Shown here piece after piece: positions 1 to 8,650 of a DNA stretch of 64,000 nucleotides; the stretch's first letter is position 1, and the number at the start of each line of letters is the position of its first letter. The DNA lies in assembly GCF_011090165.1 (NCBI RefSeq), contig NZ_JAADJT010000018.1:19592-83591 (forward strand), in the 5' to 3' direction. The translations under genes were made by a program, and so were the position numbers. Below the pieces are notes generated by a model, which worked only from the letters and a program-made list of their open reading frames with translations, was not told the origin of the DNA and made no database searches. Source of the DNA: Duganella aceris (lineage in GTDB: Bacteria; Pseudomonadota; Gammaproteobacteria; Burkholderiales; Burkholderiaceae_D).

Positions 1-1415
1 TCCAGCGCGTAGAAGAAGGTGACGATGTGCTTGTCGTTGCGGACGCGGATGCGCACCTTCGACGCCTTCACCGCTTCGCGCATCCAGCTTTGCTCCCGTG
101 CGTAGTTGTAGGTCAGCATATGCGTGGCGCTGAAGCCGACGCCGATGAACATGTTCTGGTTGTAGTGCAGCAGCAGGCCGCCGTGGCCGGCGCCGCTGAT
201 GTGCAGCGTGACGCTGGCTTCGTAGCTCCGGTCGCCGACGATGAAGGCCAGCGGCGAGCTGTCGAACGGCGAGTTGCCTTTGCCGGCGATCGTCATCGCG
301 CCGTGGTCCAGGCGCGCGCGTTTCATCTCGTCCGGTCCAGGATTGAAGAAGCTCCATTGCACGCCGAATTTGTCGGTGGTGAAGTCGTCCGACTTGGCGA
401 AACCGGCCGGGCCGGCGACGCCTTTTTTCGGCATCGGCAGCGGCGACGACAGGTCGCCGCCCTTGGCTTTGAACCAGCCGTCGGCGGTCCACTCGATCGG
501 TTCGAGCAGTGCCTGGCGGCCGAGCGTACGGTAGCCGTTCTCGTAGCCGTGGTAGACCATCCACCAGTCGCCGGCCGGGCCTTCGACCAGCGTGGCGTGG
601 CCGCGCGACCACCACGGTTCTTCGGCGCTCTTGGTGCGCACCAGCGGATTTTGCGGGCAGTTCTCCCATGGTCCGTGGATGGAGCGCGAGCGGGCGGCGA
701 TGATCATGTGGCTGGTCGGTGGGCCGGAGGTGCCGCCGACCGCCATCACCAGGTAGAACCAGCCGTTGCGGCGCAATAGCTTCGGGCCTTCGGGGGCGAA
801 CATTTCGACCACCCAGTCGGCGGGGTAGCGCCATGGTTCGTAGACCTTTTCCAGTTTGCCGACGGTGGCCAGGCCGTCGTCGGTCAGGCCGATGCGGCGC
901 ACGCCGTTGACGAACAGGTAGCGCTTGCCGTCCTCGCCGACGGCGTGGCCGGGATCGATGGCGTCGATGTGCAGGTCGATCGGATCGCTCCATGGTCCCT
1001 TGATGTTGTCGGCCCAGATGACGTGGATGCTGTCGCCGGCGGGGATGTAGATGAAGTAGCAGCCGTTGTGCTTGATCAGGTCCATGGCCCAGACGCTGCC
1101 GAGCGGCTTGGTCAACGCGGGGCCGATCGGCGCCCAGTTCACCAGGTCGCGCGAGTGCCAGATGATGACGCCCGGGTAGGACAGGAAGGACGAAAACGTC
1201 ATGTAGTAATCGTCGCCGTCCTTGAGGATGGTGGGGTCGGGGTGGTCGCCGGAGAGGATGGGGTTGAGGTAGGTGCCGTTGCCCAGGTCGGCCTTGCGCT
1301 GGCCTTCGATGCCGCGTCCCCATTTCGGGGCGGCGTGCGCGGCGTGCGCCAATTGCGGCGCCGCTGCGGCGCCGGCCAGTAAAGTCTTCAGCGCGGTGCG
1401 CCGTGAAGCGGTCAT
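1..1415 (-). CDS. Glycoside hydrolase family 43 enzyme, 3' end cut by window edge
   Basis: Read from the reverse strand; the start ATG is preceded by a GGAGA ribosome site. The N-terminus has a twin-arginine-like export signal (SRRTALK, then an Ala-rich stretch to about residue 28), so the enzyme is probably exported. The GH43 beta-propeller follows: the HPDPT motif carrying the general-base Asp at about residue 60, a WAMDL/GCYFIYIP blade pattern, DPGHAVGEDGKRYLF, and MFAPEGPKL carrying the likely general-acid Glu. After about residue 320 comes a second domain (DDFTTDKFGVQWSFFNPG onward) like the C-terminal beta-sandwich of GH43 xylosidases/arabinosidases. The family cleaves arabinose- or xylose-containing plant polysaccharides; exact substrate is not determinable here. 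No other sugar gene is nearby. Confidence 0.85.
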   Translation of the reverse strand, partial: MTASRRTALKTLLAGAAAAPQLAHAAHAAPKWGRGIEGQRKADLGNGTYLNPILSGDHPDPTILKDGDDYYMTFSSFLSYPGVIIWHSRDLVNWAPIGPALTKPLGSVWAMDLIKHNGCYFIYIPAGDSIHVIWADNIKGPWSDPIDLHIDAIDPGHAVGEDGKRYLFVNGVRRIGLTDDGLATVGKLEKVYEPWRYPADWVVEMFAPEGPKLLRRNGWFYLVMAVGGTSGPPTSHMIIAARSRSIHGPWENCPQNPLVRTKSAEEPWWSRGHATLVEGPAGDWWMVYHGYENGYRTLGRQALLEPIEWTADGWFKAKGGDLSSPLPMPKKGVAGPAGFAKSDDFTTDKFGVQWSFFNPGPDEMKRARLDHGAMTIAGKGNSPFDSSPLAFIVGDRSYEASVTLHISGAGHGGLLLHYNQNMFIGVGFSATHMLTYNYAREQSWMREAVKASKVRIRVRNDKHIVTFFYAL

Positions 1416-1570
1416 ATCGTCTCCGTCCGATCATCGTTATGCCCAGATGGTGCATCAAGCCCCGGCCGGTCGCAATTACGAAATCCGCCAAGCCCCCTAA
1501 CGATTCCACCCAATGGCCCCGCTTGCTTGATATGAGCCTCCGCAAGGCGCATCATGGCCGCGCGGGCTAC

Positions 1571-1598
1571 CCTCCGGTGACACATTCATTAGCGGAGG
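1571..1598 (+). promoter_or_regulatory. Possible hairpin masking a ribosome-binding site
   Basis: CCTCCG at 1571-1576 is the exact complement of CGGAGG at 1593-1598, and the latter is the ribosome-binding site of the ATG at 1603. Pairing would hide it. Only six base pairs with a 16-nt loop, so the effect is uncertain. The rest of the 1416-1602 gap shows no other recognisable element. Confidence 0.25.
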
Positions 1599-1602
1599 TC
1601 CT

Positions 1603-2007
1603 ATGTCCGACTTTTACAAGTACTTCAAAGAAAATATGGATGCCTTAGGCTTGCCTGCGCCGGAAAGTCTTTTTGGGAACGCCCAATTGGCGATCGCAAC
1701 GGCTTCAACGTTTATTGGACTGGTCGAGAAATTCGGCAAGAAAGTGACGGTGGCGGAGATGATCGGTGCGGGGATTCGCAGCGAGAAATTGATAGTTATT
1801 GGAGCGATGAGCGCCTCTTACTATGCTGGCGCTGTTATCGGCAGTATCGCGGTCGCTACCGGGCGTAGTCTGGCGGGCGGAATTTCTCTCGCCGATGTTC
1901 TGCTGAGCGCCCAGATGAATCATCTGCATCGCCCGTGGCTGCCGGCCATCATGGTGCGTCATCCCGAGATTTATAAGAAGCGTCGGGCCTTGCACGCAGG
2001 GAGATGA
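1603..2007 (+). CDS. Small hypothetical membrane-associated protein (134 aa)
   Basis: Begins MSDFYKYFKENMDALGLP, with GGAGG about 7 nt ahead of the ATG. I do not recognise a named family with certainty. Residues about 30-50 (LAIATASTFIGLVEKFG) and about 66-93 (a Gly/Ala-rich stretch, SASYYAGAVIGSIAVATG) are hydrophobic and could form one or two membrane segments; the C-terminus is basic (YKKRRALHAGR). The stop codon TGA overlaps the next reading frame, so the two genes are probably co-translated. It lies between a glycosidase and a degraded peptidase gene, which gives no functional clue. Confidence 0.6.
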   Translation: MSDFYKYFKENMDALGLPAPESLFGNAQLAIATASTFIGLVEKFGKKVTVAEMIGAGIRSEKLIVIGAMSASYYAGAVIGSIAVATGRSLAGGISLADVLLSAQMNHLHRPWLPAIMVRHPEIYKKRRALHAGR

Positions 2008-2009
2008 AA

Positions 2010-2210
2010 ATGAAAGATGGGTTGATGTTGTTGATTGCCGGGGTGTTGTGCGCGGGTGGCGCGGCGCTGTTTTTCAAGTTTTTCGGCAGCGAGGCTTTCA
2101 GCGTCATTGTCTTGGTGACGCTGGTGTCGGTCTTGATCGACAACGCCCGCCTGCGGCGCAGGTTGCGGGAGATGGGCGCGAAGCCGCAGGGCCGGCGGAC
2201 CTGGTTGTAA
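2010..2210 (+). CDS. Small two-helix membrane protein (66 aa)
   Basis: Two hydrophobic helices (about residues 3-22 and 29-47) are followed by a basic tail (RLRRRLREMGAKPQGRRTW), the usual layout of a small inner-membrane protein with cytoplasmic C-terminus. An in-frame ATG exists at 2004, overlapping the upstream stop as ATGA, but the ribosome site GGGAG (1999-2003) touches it directly. The ATG at 2010 sits at a normal 6-nt spacing and is preferred. It is almost certainly in an operon with the preceding gene. No family recognised. Confidence 0.5.
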   Translation: MKDGLMLLIAGVLCAGGAALFFKFFGSEAFSVIVLVTLVSVLIDNARLRRRLREMGAKPQGRRTWL

Positions 2211-2223
2211 CGAGAAAGCGTGC

Positions 2224-2651
2224 TTGGCGGCGGCTCCGTTAAACAAGGACTTGCATGAGCGCGCCGGCGCGGTCAAGGCTGAGCTGCCGAAGCTGCTCGA
2301 AAGCCTGGTCAACATCGATTCCGGCACCGGCAGCGAGAGAAAAAGACATGGCGCGCCTGTCCGAAAACAAACTGATCGCGGGAACCGAGGTCAAGAGCAG
2401 CCTGACGCGCGGCATTGCGCCGATGCCCGTGACCAAGAGCACCGACGCGCTGGCGGCGCGGGCGCAAGCGATCTACGGCGAGCTTGGGCTCAAGCTGACG
2501 ATGGGGGGATCGGGCGACGGTGCTCGACGGTTTCGGCATCGCCGGCGGCGCGATCCACTCCGAGGACGAGTATGCCGAACTGAACAGCATCGCGCCAAGA
2601 CTGAACCTGTTGACGCGCATGATCATGGACGTCAGCACCAAAGCGCAATAA
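2224..2651 (+). pseudogene. Remnant of an M20-family glutamate carboxypeptidase
   Basis: Three pieces of one M20 metallopeptidase survive in three different frames. Frame 1, from a possible TTG at 2224, gives ELPKLLESLVNIDSGTGSE, the typical N-terminus of carboxypeptidase G2-like enzymes. Frame 2, from about 2346, gives a C-terminal-half fragment including STDALAARAQAIYGELGLKL. Frame 3, from about 2519 to the TAA at 2649-2651, gives VLDGFGIAGGAIHSEDEYAE and LLTRMIMDVS, the normal C-terminus. Intact relatives are about 400 residues; here only about 140 codons remain, and the metal-binding His/Asp/Glu region is gone. This is a large internal deletion plus frameshifts, so no active enzyme can be made. 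Confidence 0.8.
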
Positions 2652-2654
2652 AAA

Positions 2655-2684
2655 AATGCCGTTCAGTCTGCACTGAACGGCATT
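2655..2684 (-). terminator. Rho-independent terminator of the 2705-3967 symporter gene
   Basis: Stem AATGCCGTTCAGT at 2655-2667 pairs perfectly with ACTGAACGGCATT at 2672-2684 around a 4-nt loop. Read on the minus strand the hairpin is followed by a run of T (2651-2656 as A on the plus strand). It lies 20 nt past the stop of the minus-strand symporter. The same 13-bp stem recurs at 63881-63910. Confidence 0.85.
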
Positions 2685-2704
2685 GCGGGTGGCGCCTGCG
2701 CCGG

Positions 2705-3967
2705 TTAAGGCAGCGGCGCCTCCGCCAGTTCCTCGACCTTGAGCGGATCGACCAGCTCGCCCTCCCACTTGGCGACCACGGCGGTGGCGACGCCGTTGCC
2801 GATGACGTTGGTCGCGGAGCGCGCCATGTCCAGGAAGTGGTCGATACCCAGCAACAGCAGCATGCCCGCTTCCGGAATGTTGAACTGGCTCAGCGTCGCG
2901 GCGATCACCACCAGCGAGGCGCGCGGCACGCCGGCCATGCCTTTGGAGGTCAGCATCAGCACCATCATCATGGTCATCTGCTGGCCCAGCGACATCTCGA
3001 TGCCGTAGGCCTGCGCGATGAACACGGTGGCGAAGGTGCAATACATCATCGAACCATCGAGGTTGAACGAATAGCCGATCGGCAGCACGAAGGCGGCGAT
3101 GCGGTTGCGCACGCCGAAACGCTCCAGGCCTTCCAGCGTCTTCGGATACGCCGCTTCGCTCGACGCGGTGGAGAAGGCCAGCAGCGCCGGACCGCGCATC
3201 TCTTTCATCAGGTCGAACACGCGGCCTTTGAGGAACAGGAAGCCGATGAAGATCAGCAGCGCCCACAGCAGGGCGATGCCGAAGTAGAACTCGGCCATGA
3301 ACACGCCGTAGGTCGACAGCACGCCCAGGCCGCTCTTGGCGATCACGCCTGCCACCGCCGCGAACACGGCGAACGGCGCGAACTTCATCACGTAACCGGT
3401 CACCTTCAACATCACATGTGCGACACCGTCCAGCGCTTCGACCAGCACGTTGGCCTTGGGGCCGATCGCCGCGGCGGCCGAGCCGAAGAACAGCGAGAAG
3501 ATCACGATTTGCAGGATCTCGTTCTTGGCCATGCCGTCGACGATGGACGACGGCACCAGGTGGGTGACGAAGTCCTTCAGCGACAGGCTGGAGGTGGCCA
3601 GGTCGGCCTTGGCGGCGGTGGCGGCCATGTGGCCCAGCAGCGCGTCGCCGGGACGGAACAGGTTGACCAGGATCAGGCCCAGGGTCAGCGACATGATCGA
3701 GGCCAGGAAGAACCAGCCCAGCGTCTTGATGCCGATGCGGCCGACTTCCGAGGCGTCGCCCATGCGGGCGATACCGACCACCAGGGTCGAGAACACCAGC
3801 GGCGCGATGATCATCTTGATCAGCCGCAGGAACAGCGTGGTGACAAGTGAGAGGGTGTCTGCAAAGCCGAGGGGATTGGCCAAGTGGTCATGGGCGAAAT
3901 AACCGGTAATAATACCCAGCCCCAGGCCCAGGAGGATGTAAGTGGTCAGTCGGCTTTTTTTCTGCAT
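2705..3967 (-). CDS. Dicarboxylate/amino acid:cation symporter (DAACS family)
   Basis: A 420-residue inner-membrane carrier of normal family length. The transport core is visible: the serine-rich re-entrant loop STASSEAAYP at 266-275, FNLDGSMMY at 301-309, SKGMAGVPR at 341-349, and DMARSATNVIGNG at 380-392, which together bind the acidic substrate and its coupling ions. The final motif reads GNG rather than the GD of many glutamate carriers, recalling DctA, while the serine motif is less DctA-like, so C4-dicarboxylate versus glutamate/aspartate cannot be decided. It diverges from a glutamate ABC operon across 82 bp. A strong terminator follows at 2655-2684. Confidence 0.88.
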   Translation of the reverse strand: MQKKSRLTTYILLGLGLGIITGYFAHDHLANPLGFADTLSLVTTLFLRLIKMIIAPLVFSTLVVGIARMGDASEVGRIGIKTLGWFFLASIMSLTLGLILVNLFRPGDALLGHMAATAAKADLATSSLSLKDFVTHLVPSSIVDGMAKNEILQIVIFSLFFGSAAAAIGPKANVLVEALDGVAHVMLKVTGYVMKFAPFAVFAAVAGVIAKSGLGVLSTYGVFMAEFYFGIALLWALLIFIGFLFLKGRVFDLMKEMRGPALLAFSTASSEAAYPKTLEGLERFGVRNRIAAFVLPIGYSFNLDGSMMYCTFATVFIAQAYGIEMSLGQQMTMMMVLMLTSKGMAGVPRASLVVIAATLSQFNIPEAGMLLLLGIDHFLDMARSATNVIGNGVATAVVAKWEGELVDPLKVEELAEAPLP

Positions 3968-4049
3968 ATTCTGAATTCCCGTGGTAGTGTCTCTTCGGAC
4001 GCTGGTAAACTGATAACTGATGAAACATTAAGCAAGTTCCGCAGTATAT

Positions 4050-4775
4050 ATGATCGCGATAAAAAATCTTAATAAATGGTATGGCCAATTCCAGGTTTTG
4101 GCGGATTGCAACACTAGCGTGGCCAAAGGCGACGTGATGGTGATTTGCGGACCGTCCGGCTCGGGCAAATCAACCTTGATCAAGACCGTCAACGGCCTGG
4201 AGCCGTTCCAGGAGGGCGAGATTCTGGTCGACGGCGTCTCGGTCGGCGCCAAGGGCACGGATTTGCCCAAGCTGCGGGCGCGGATCGGCATGGTGTTCCA
4301 GAATTTCGAGCTGTTCCCGCATCTGTCGGTGCGGCAGAACCTGACGCTGGGCCAGATCAAGGTGCTGGGCCGCAGCGAGGACGAGGCCAATGCGCGCGGC
4401 TTGCAGTACCTGGACCGGGTCGGCCTGCTCGCGCAGCAGGACAAGTATCCGAACCAGCTGTCCGGCGGCCAGCAGCAAAGGGTGGCGATCGCCCGCGCGC
4501 TGGCGATGGATCCGATCGCGATGCTGTTCGACGAACCGACGTCGGCGCTGGATCCGGAGATGATCAACGAGGTGCTGGACGTGATGGTCGGCCTGGCGCA
4601 AGAGGGCATGACCATGATGGTGGTGACGCACGAAATGGGCTTCGCCAAGAAAGTCGCCAACCGGGTGGTGTTCATGGACAAGGGCCGCATCCTGGAAGAC
4701 TGCGGCAAGGATGAATTCTTCGGTGCGCCGCGTTCCGAGCGCGCGCGCGATTTCCTGGCGAGGATCATCCACTAA
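4050..4775 (+). CDS. gltL: Glutamate/aspartate ABC transporter ATP-binding protein
   Basis: ATPase subunit of a polar amino acid importer, 241 residues. Walker A GPSGSGKST is at 34-42, the Q-loop MVFQNFELFPH at 81-91, the ABC signature LSGGQQQRVAIARAL at about 137-151 and Walker B MLFDEPTSALD at about 158-168, followed by the H-loop VVTHEMGF. All catalytic residues are intact. It is the first gene of a four-gene unit; the order ATPase, binding protein, permease, permease differs from the gltIJKL order of E. coli. Specificity is inferred from the neighbouring GltI/GltJ/GltK-like proteins. Confidence 0.9.
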   Translation: MIAIKNLNKWYGQFQVLADCNTSVAKGDVMVICGPSGSGKSTLIKTVNGLEPFQEGEILVDGVSVGAKGTDLPKLRARIGMVFQNFELFPHLSVRQNLTLGQIKVLGRSEDEANARGLQYLDRVGLLAQQDKYPNQLSGGQQQRVAIARALAMDPIAMLFDEPTSALDPEMINEVLDVMVGLAQEGMTMMVVTHEMGFAKKVANRVVFMDKGRILEDCGKDEFFGAPRSERARDFLARIIH

Positions 4776-4823
4776 ATGTAGCAGGCTGGCGCTCGGTGCA
4801 TCGTTTCTGCTTAGGGAGGAATC

Positions 4824-5747
4824 ATGTCATTACCGCGAGTACTCATCGTCATGTTCCTGGCTTGCCTCGCCGGCCAGGCCACGGCGCAGCAGGCCGGCGG
4901 CACGCTGGCCAAGATCAAGCGCACCGGCACCATCATGCTCGGCGTGCGCGACGGCTCGATTCCCTTCTCCTACCTCGACGACCAGCAGCAGTACCAGGGC
5001 TACTCGGTCGACCTGTGCACCAAGATCGTGGAGGCGGTGCAGAAGCACCTCGGCATGGCGGTGCGGGTGGTGATGAATCCGGTCACCTCGGCCAACCGCA
5101 TCCCGCTGATGGCCAACGGCACCATCGACCTCGAATGCGGCTCCACCACCAACAACGCCGAGCGGCAGAAGCAGGTGGCGTTCGCGCCCACCATGTTCGT
5201 GATCGGCAGCCGGCTGCTGTCGAAGAAATCCGCCAACATCAACAGCTTGGCCGACATGAAGGGCAAGACCCTGGTCGCCACCGCCGGCACCACCACCCTC
5301 AAGCAGATGACGATGTTGAACGCCGAGCGCAAGCTGGGCATGACCATCGTGGTCGGCAAGGATCACCCCGAATCGTTCCTGATGATGGAGACCGGCCGCG
5401 CCGCCGCCGAGGCCAATGACGACATCCTGCTGGCCAGCCAGGTCGCCGGCGCACGCAATCCCGCCGACTTCGTGATCGGCAAGGAGGCCTTGTCGGTCGA
5501 GCCCTACGGCATCATGATGCGGCGCGGCGATCCGGCTTTCAAGGCGGTGGTGGATGCGGCGCTGGTGCAGGTGTACCAGTCCGCCGAGTTCGAGCAAATT
5601 TACCGCAAGTGGTTCCAAAGTCCGATCCCGCCGAAGAGCATCAACCTGAACTTCCCGATGTCGGCGCAGCTCAAGGCCGTCATCGCCAAGCCCACCGATT
5701 CGCCGGACCCCGCCGCGTATTCCGCCAGCCCCGCCGCCGCGCGATGA
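4824..5747 (+). CDS. gltI: Glutamate/aspartate ABC transporter periplasmic binding protein
   Basis: 307 residues. A signal peptide with cleavage likely after ATA (about residue 22) directs it to the periplasm. The mature part follows the GltI pattern: LAKIKRTGTIMLGVRDGSIPFSYLD-type start, GYSVDLCTKIVEAVQ, the substrate-contacting RIPLMANGTIDLECGSTTNN region and MMETGRAAAEANDDILLA. GGAGGAA stands 8 nt ahead of the ATG. The stop codon overlaps the first permease start (ATGA at 5744-5747), implying coupled translation. The 48-nt gap after gltL holds only the ribosome-binding region. Confidence 0.88.
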   Translation: MSLPRVLIVMFLACLAGQATAQQAGGTLAKIKRTGTIMLGVRDGSIPFSYLDDQQQYQGYSVDLCTKIVEAVQKHLGMAVRVVMNPVTSANRIPLMANGTIDLECGSTTNNAERQKQVAFAPTMFVIGSRLLSKKSANINSLADMKGKTLVATAGTTTLKQMTMLNAERKLGMTIVVGKDHPESFLMMETGRAAAEANDDILLASQVAGARNPADFVIGKEALSVEPYGIMMRRGDPAFKAVVDAALVQVYQSAEFEQIYRKWFQSPIPPKSINLNFPMSAQLKAVIAKPTDSPDPAAYSASPAAAR

Positions 5748-6475
5748 ACTATAACTGGAACTGGCGCATTTTCGGCGAGCTGTCGCCGGACGGCGTGCAT
5801 ACCTATTGGGACACGCTGCTGTCCGGCCTCGCCTGGACGCTGGCGACGTCGCTGGCCGGCTGGGGGATGGCGCTGGCGCTGGGCTTCGCGGTGGGCGCGT
5901 TGCGCACGCTGCCGGCGCGCTGGCTGGCGCTGGTCGGCACCGCCTATGTCGAGTTGTTCCGCAACGTGCCGCTGCTGGTGCAGATGTTCCTGTGGTTCTT
6001 CGTCGTGCCGGAACTGCTGCCGGCGGCGGCAGGCGCGTGGCTGAAGGCGCTGCCGAATGCGCCCTTCGTCACGGCAGTGGTCTGTCTCGGCTTCTTCACC
6101 TCGGCGCGCGTGGCGGTGCAGGTCACGGCCGGCATCCAGGCGCTGGCCGGCGGGCAGCGGCTCGCGGCGCTGGCGCTGGGACTGGACCTGCCGCAGACCT
6201 ATCGCTTCGTACTGCTGCCGCTGGCGCTGCGCATCATCCTGCCGCCGCTGACCAGCGAATTCCTCAACATCATCAAGAACAGTTCGGTCGCGCTGACCAT
6301 CGGCCTGATGGAACTGACCGCCAGCGCGCGGGCGATCCAGGAGTTTTCGTTCCAGGTGTTTGAGGCGTTTTCGGCGGCCACGCTGATCTATGTGCTGGTC
6401 AACCTGGCGGTGATCACCGCCATGCGCCTGCTGGAGCGGCGGCTGGCGCTGCCGGGCACATTGGGAGCGCGGTGA
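5744..6475 (+). CDS. gltJ: Glutamate/aspartate ABC transporter permease GltJ
   Basis: 243 residues with about five membrane helices. The N-terminus MNYNWNWRIFGELSPDG and the segment TAYVELFRNVPLLVQMFLWF are characteristic of GltJ. The EAA loop that docks on the ATPase is present as LAALALGLDLPQTYRFVLLP. The start was set at the ATG overlapping the gltI stop rather than at the long upstream in-frame extension, which would run through gltI. It pairs with the next permease to form the transmembrane channel. Confidence 0.88.
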   Translation: MNYNWNWRIFGELSPDGVHTYWDTLLSGLAWTLATSLAGWGMALALGFAVGALRTLPARWLALVGTAYVELFRNVPLLVQMFLWFFVVPELLPAAAGAWLKALPNAPFVTAVVCLGFFTSARVAVQVTAGIQALAGGQRLAALALGLDLPQTYRFVLLPLALRIILPPLTSEFLNIIKNSSVALTIGLMELTASARAIQEFSFQVFEAFSAATLIYVLVNLAVITAMRLLERRLALPGTLGAR

Positions 6476-7167
6476 TGTTCGCGCATTTCGACTTCGACGT
6501 CATCGGCCGCTCGTGGGTCTACCTGTTCAAGGTCGGGATGGCGTTCACGCTGGAGCTGACGCTGCTGGCGATGCTCGGCGGCGTGGCGCTCGGGACGCTG
6601 CTGGCGCTGGGCCGCATGTCGAGCTTCAAGCCGCTGGCGCTGGCGGCGGCCGCCTACGTCAACCTGATCCGCGCGGTGCCGCTGGTGCTGGTGATCTTCT
6701 GGTTTTATTTTCTGGTGCCGTATCTGGCGGCGTGGGTGATCGGCGCGCACGAGCCGGTCAAGGTCGGCACGTTCTGGTCGGCGCTGATCACCTTCACCTT
6801 GTTCCAGGCGGCCTACTACTGCGAGATCATGCGCGGCGGGATCCAGGCGATCCCGCGCGGGCAGGTGCTGGCGGCGCAGGCGCTGGGGCTGAACTACTGG
6901 CAGGTGATGGGCCGCATCGTGCTGCCGCAGGCGTTCCGCAACATGCTGCCGGTGCTGCTGACACAGACCATCGTGCTGTTCCAGGATGTGTCGCTGGTGT
7001 ACGTGCTGTCGGTGCCGGATTTCGTCGGCGCCGCGAGCAAAGTGGCGCAGCGCGACGGACGGCTTGTGGAAATGTACACCTTTGTGGCACTGGTTTACTT
7101 TGTGTTGTGCTGTCTGTTGTCCTGGATGGCGCGGCAGTTGCAAAAGCGTGTCGCCATCGTGCGCTAG
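6475..7167 (+). CDS. gltK: Glutamate/aspartate ABC transporter permease GltK
   Basis: 230 residues, second channel subunit. It carries AYVNLIRAVPLVLVIFWFY, the EAA docking loop (VLAAQALGLNYWQVMGRIVLP) and the GltK-like ending QDVSLVYVLSVPDF followed by a conserved QRDGRLVEMY. The ATG at 6475 overlaps the gltJ stop in TGATG; a GTG three bases earlier (6472) is also in frame but less likely. It is the last gene of the operon; 37 nt separate it from the amidohydrolase that follows, which may be read through. Confidence 0.88.
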   Translation: MFAHFDFDVIGRSWVYLFKVGMAFTLELTLLAMLGGVALGTLLALGRMSSFKPLALAAAAYVNLIRAVPLVLVIFWFYFLVPYLAAWVIGAHEPVKVGTFWSALITFTLFQAAYYCEIMRGGIQAIPRGQVLAAQALGLNYWQVMGRIVLPQAFRNMLPVLLTQTIVLFQDVSLVYVLSVPDFVGAASKVAQRDGRLVEMYTFVALVYFVLCCLLSWMARQLQKRVAIVR

Positions 7168-7204
7168 TCTCTGATAAAGTACCCGCTTCTTAGAGGGGAC
7201 ACGC

Positions 7205-8650
7205 ATGCCAACCATGAAAAAAATAGCCGGTGCGATGCTGGCGCTGGGACTGCTCAACAGCGCGCACGCCGCCGATAAAATCGCCGCCGACCTGGTGCTG
7301 ACGCAAGCGACGCTGATCGATGTCGCCGGCGGCAAGGCCGTCAAGGGCCATTCCGTGGTGCTCAAGGGCGACACCATCATCGCCGTGGTCGACGACCGCA
7401 AGCTTTCCGACTACGCGGCGAAGAAGACCATCCGCCTGCCGGGAAAATATCTGATGCCGGGCCTGTGGGATACGCACGTGCACTTCGGCGGCGGTCCTGC
7501 GCTGATCGAAGAAAACAAGCATCTGCTGGCGCTGTACCTCGCCAACGGCATCACCACCGTGCGCGATTGCGCCGGCGATCTTCCGGACACGGTGCTGCAA
7601 TGGCGCGACCAGATCAAGGCCGGCCAGCTGGAGGGGCCGACCATCTTCACTTCCGGCGCCAAGCTGGAAGGCTACAAGCCGCTGTGGAAGGGCACCATCG
7701 AAGTCGGTACGCCGGAAGAGGTGAGCAAGGCGCTCGATGGCTTGCAGGCGCAGAAGGTGGACTTCGTCAAGATCACCGAGAACACGTTGAAGCCGGAAAT
7801 CTATCTGGAGGCGCTGCGCCAGGCGAAGGAACGCGGCATGCGCACCTCGGGACACATTCCGGTGCAGCTGACGCTGGCGCAGATGTTCGACGCGGGCCTG
7901 GGTACGGTGGAGCATCAATCGTATCTGCTGCGCGCTTCGACGCCGAAGGAAAAGGAACTGACCGCGCAGGTGGCGGCCGGCACGCTGACCGGCAAGGAGG
8001 CGATGAAGCAAAGCCTGGCCAGCTACGACGAGGCGACCGCGCGCGCGTCGTTCCGCTATATGGCTTCCAAGGGGACGGCGGTGGTGCCGACCTTGTCGGT
8101 GTCGCGCGTGGTGGCCTATCTGGATGTCGATGATCATTCGAAGGATGCGGCGTTGCAGTACATCGGCAAGGGTCTGCGTGCGACCTACGAATGGCGCGTG
8201 CAGCGCGCGGCGCAGGACGACGCTGCGGCGATCGCGCAGCGCAAGGCGGTGTTCGAGAAATCCGCGTCGCTGCTGCCGATCCTGGCGGCGGAAGGCGTCA
8301 GCATCATCGCCGGCACGGACGCGGGTTTTTTGAATTCCTACGATTATCCGGGGCAGGCGCTGCATGATGAAATCGGCTTGTACGTACGCTACGGCTTGAC
8401 GCCGGAGCAGGCCTTGCAGACGGCGGTGGTGAACGGCCCGCGCTTCCTGGGCAAGCTGGATCGCTACGGCAGCCTGGAAGCCGGCAAGTCGGCCGACCTG
8501 CTGGTGCTGGACGCGAACCCGTTGCAAGACATTGCCGCCACGCGCAAGATCCGCACCGTCGTCAGCCGAGGCCAGGTCTACGACCGCGAACGCCTCGACA
8601 AGATGCTGGCCGAAACCAAAGCCTGGGCAGCGCAGACCACCGCGCCGTAA
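7205..8650 (+). CDS. Exported metal-dependent amidohydrolase
   Basis: 481 residues with a signal peptide (KKIAGAMLALGLLNSAHA), so it acts in the periplasm or outside the cell. The amidohydrolase fold is clear: LMPGLWDTHVHFGG (metal-binding HxH, about residues 89-91), the metal-bridging lysine region VDFVKITEN, SGHIPVQLT, the His of TVEHQSYLL, and the catalytic Asp of IIAGTDAGF, ending with the LEAGKSADLLVLDANPL signature. It belongs with imidazolonepropionase-like and prolidase-like enzymes; substrate unknown. GAGGGG lies 8 nt ahead of the ATG at 7205; a second ATG at 7214 would start exactly at MKK. Confidence 0.85.
   Translation: MPTMKKIAGAMLALGLLNSAHAADKIAADLVLTQATLIDVAGGKAVKGHSVVLKGDTIIAVVDDRKLSDYAAKKTIRLPGKYLMPGLWDTHVHFGGGPALIEENKHLLALYLANGITTVRDCAGDLPDTVLQWRDQIKAGQLEGPTIFTSGAKLEGYKPLWKGTIEVGTPEEVSKALDGLQAQKVDFVKITENTLKPEIYLEALRQAKERGMRTSGHIPVQLTLAQMFDAGLGTVEHQSYLLRASTPKEKELTAQVAAGTLTGKEAMKQSLASYDEATARASFRYMASKGTAVVPTLSVSRVVAYLDVDDHSKDAALQYIGKGLRATYEWRVQRAAQDDAAAIAQRKAVFEKSASLLPILAAEGVSIIAGTDAGFLNSYDYPGQALHDEIGLYVRYGLTPEQALQTAVVNGPRFLGKLDRYGSLEAGKSADLLVLDANPLQDIAATRKIRTVVSRGQVYDRERLDKMLAETKAWAAQTTAP

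Noticed and set aside
2255..3850. 531-residue plus-strand open frame starting in the M20 remnant
   Set aside because: Only the first part resembles a protein (the M20 fragment); the rest is antisense to the symporter gene.
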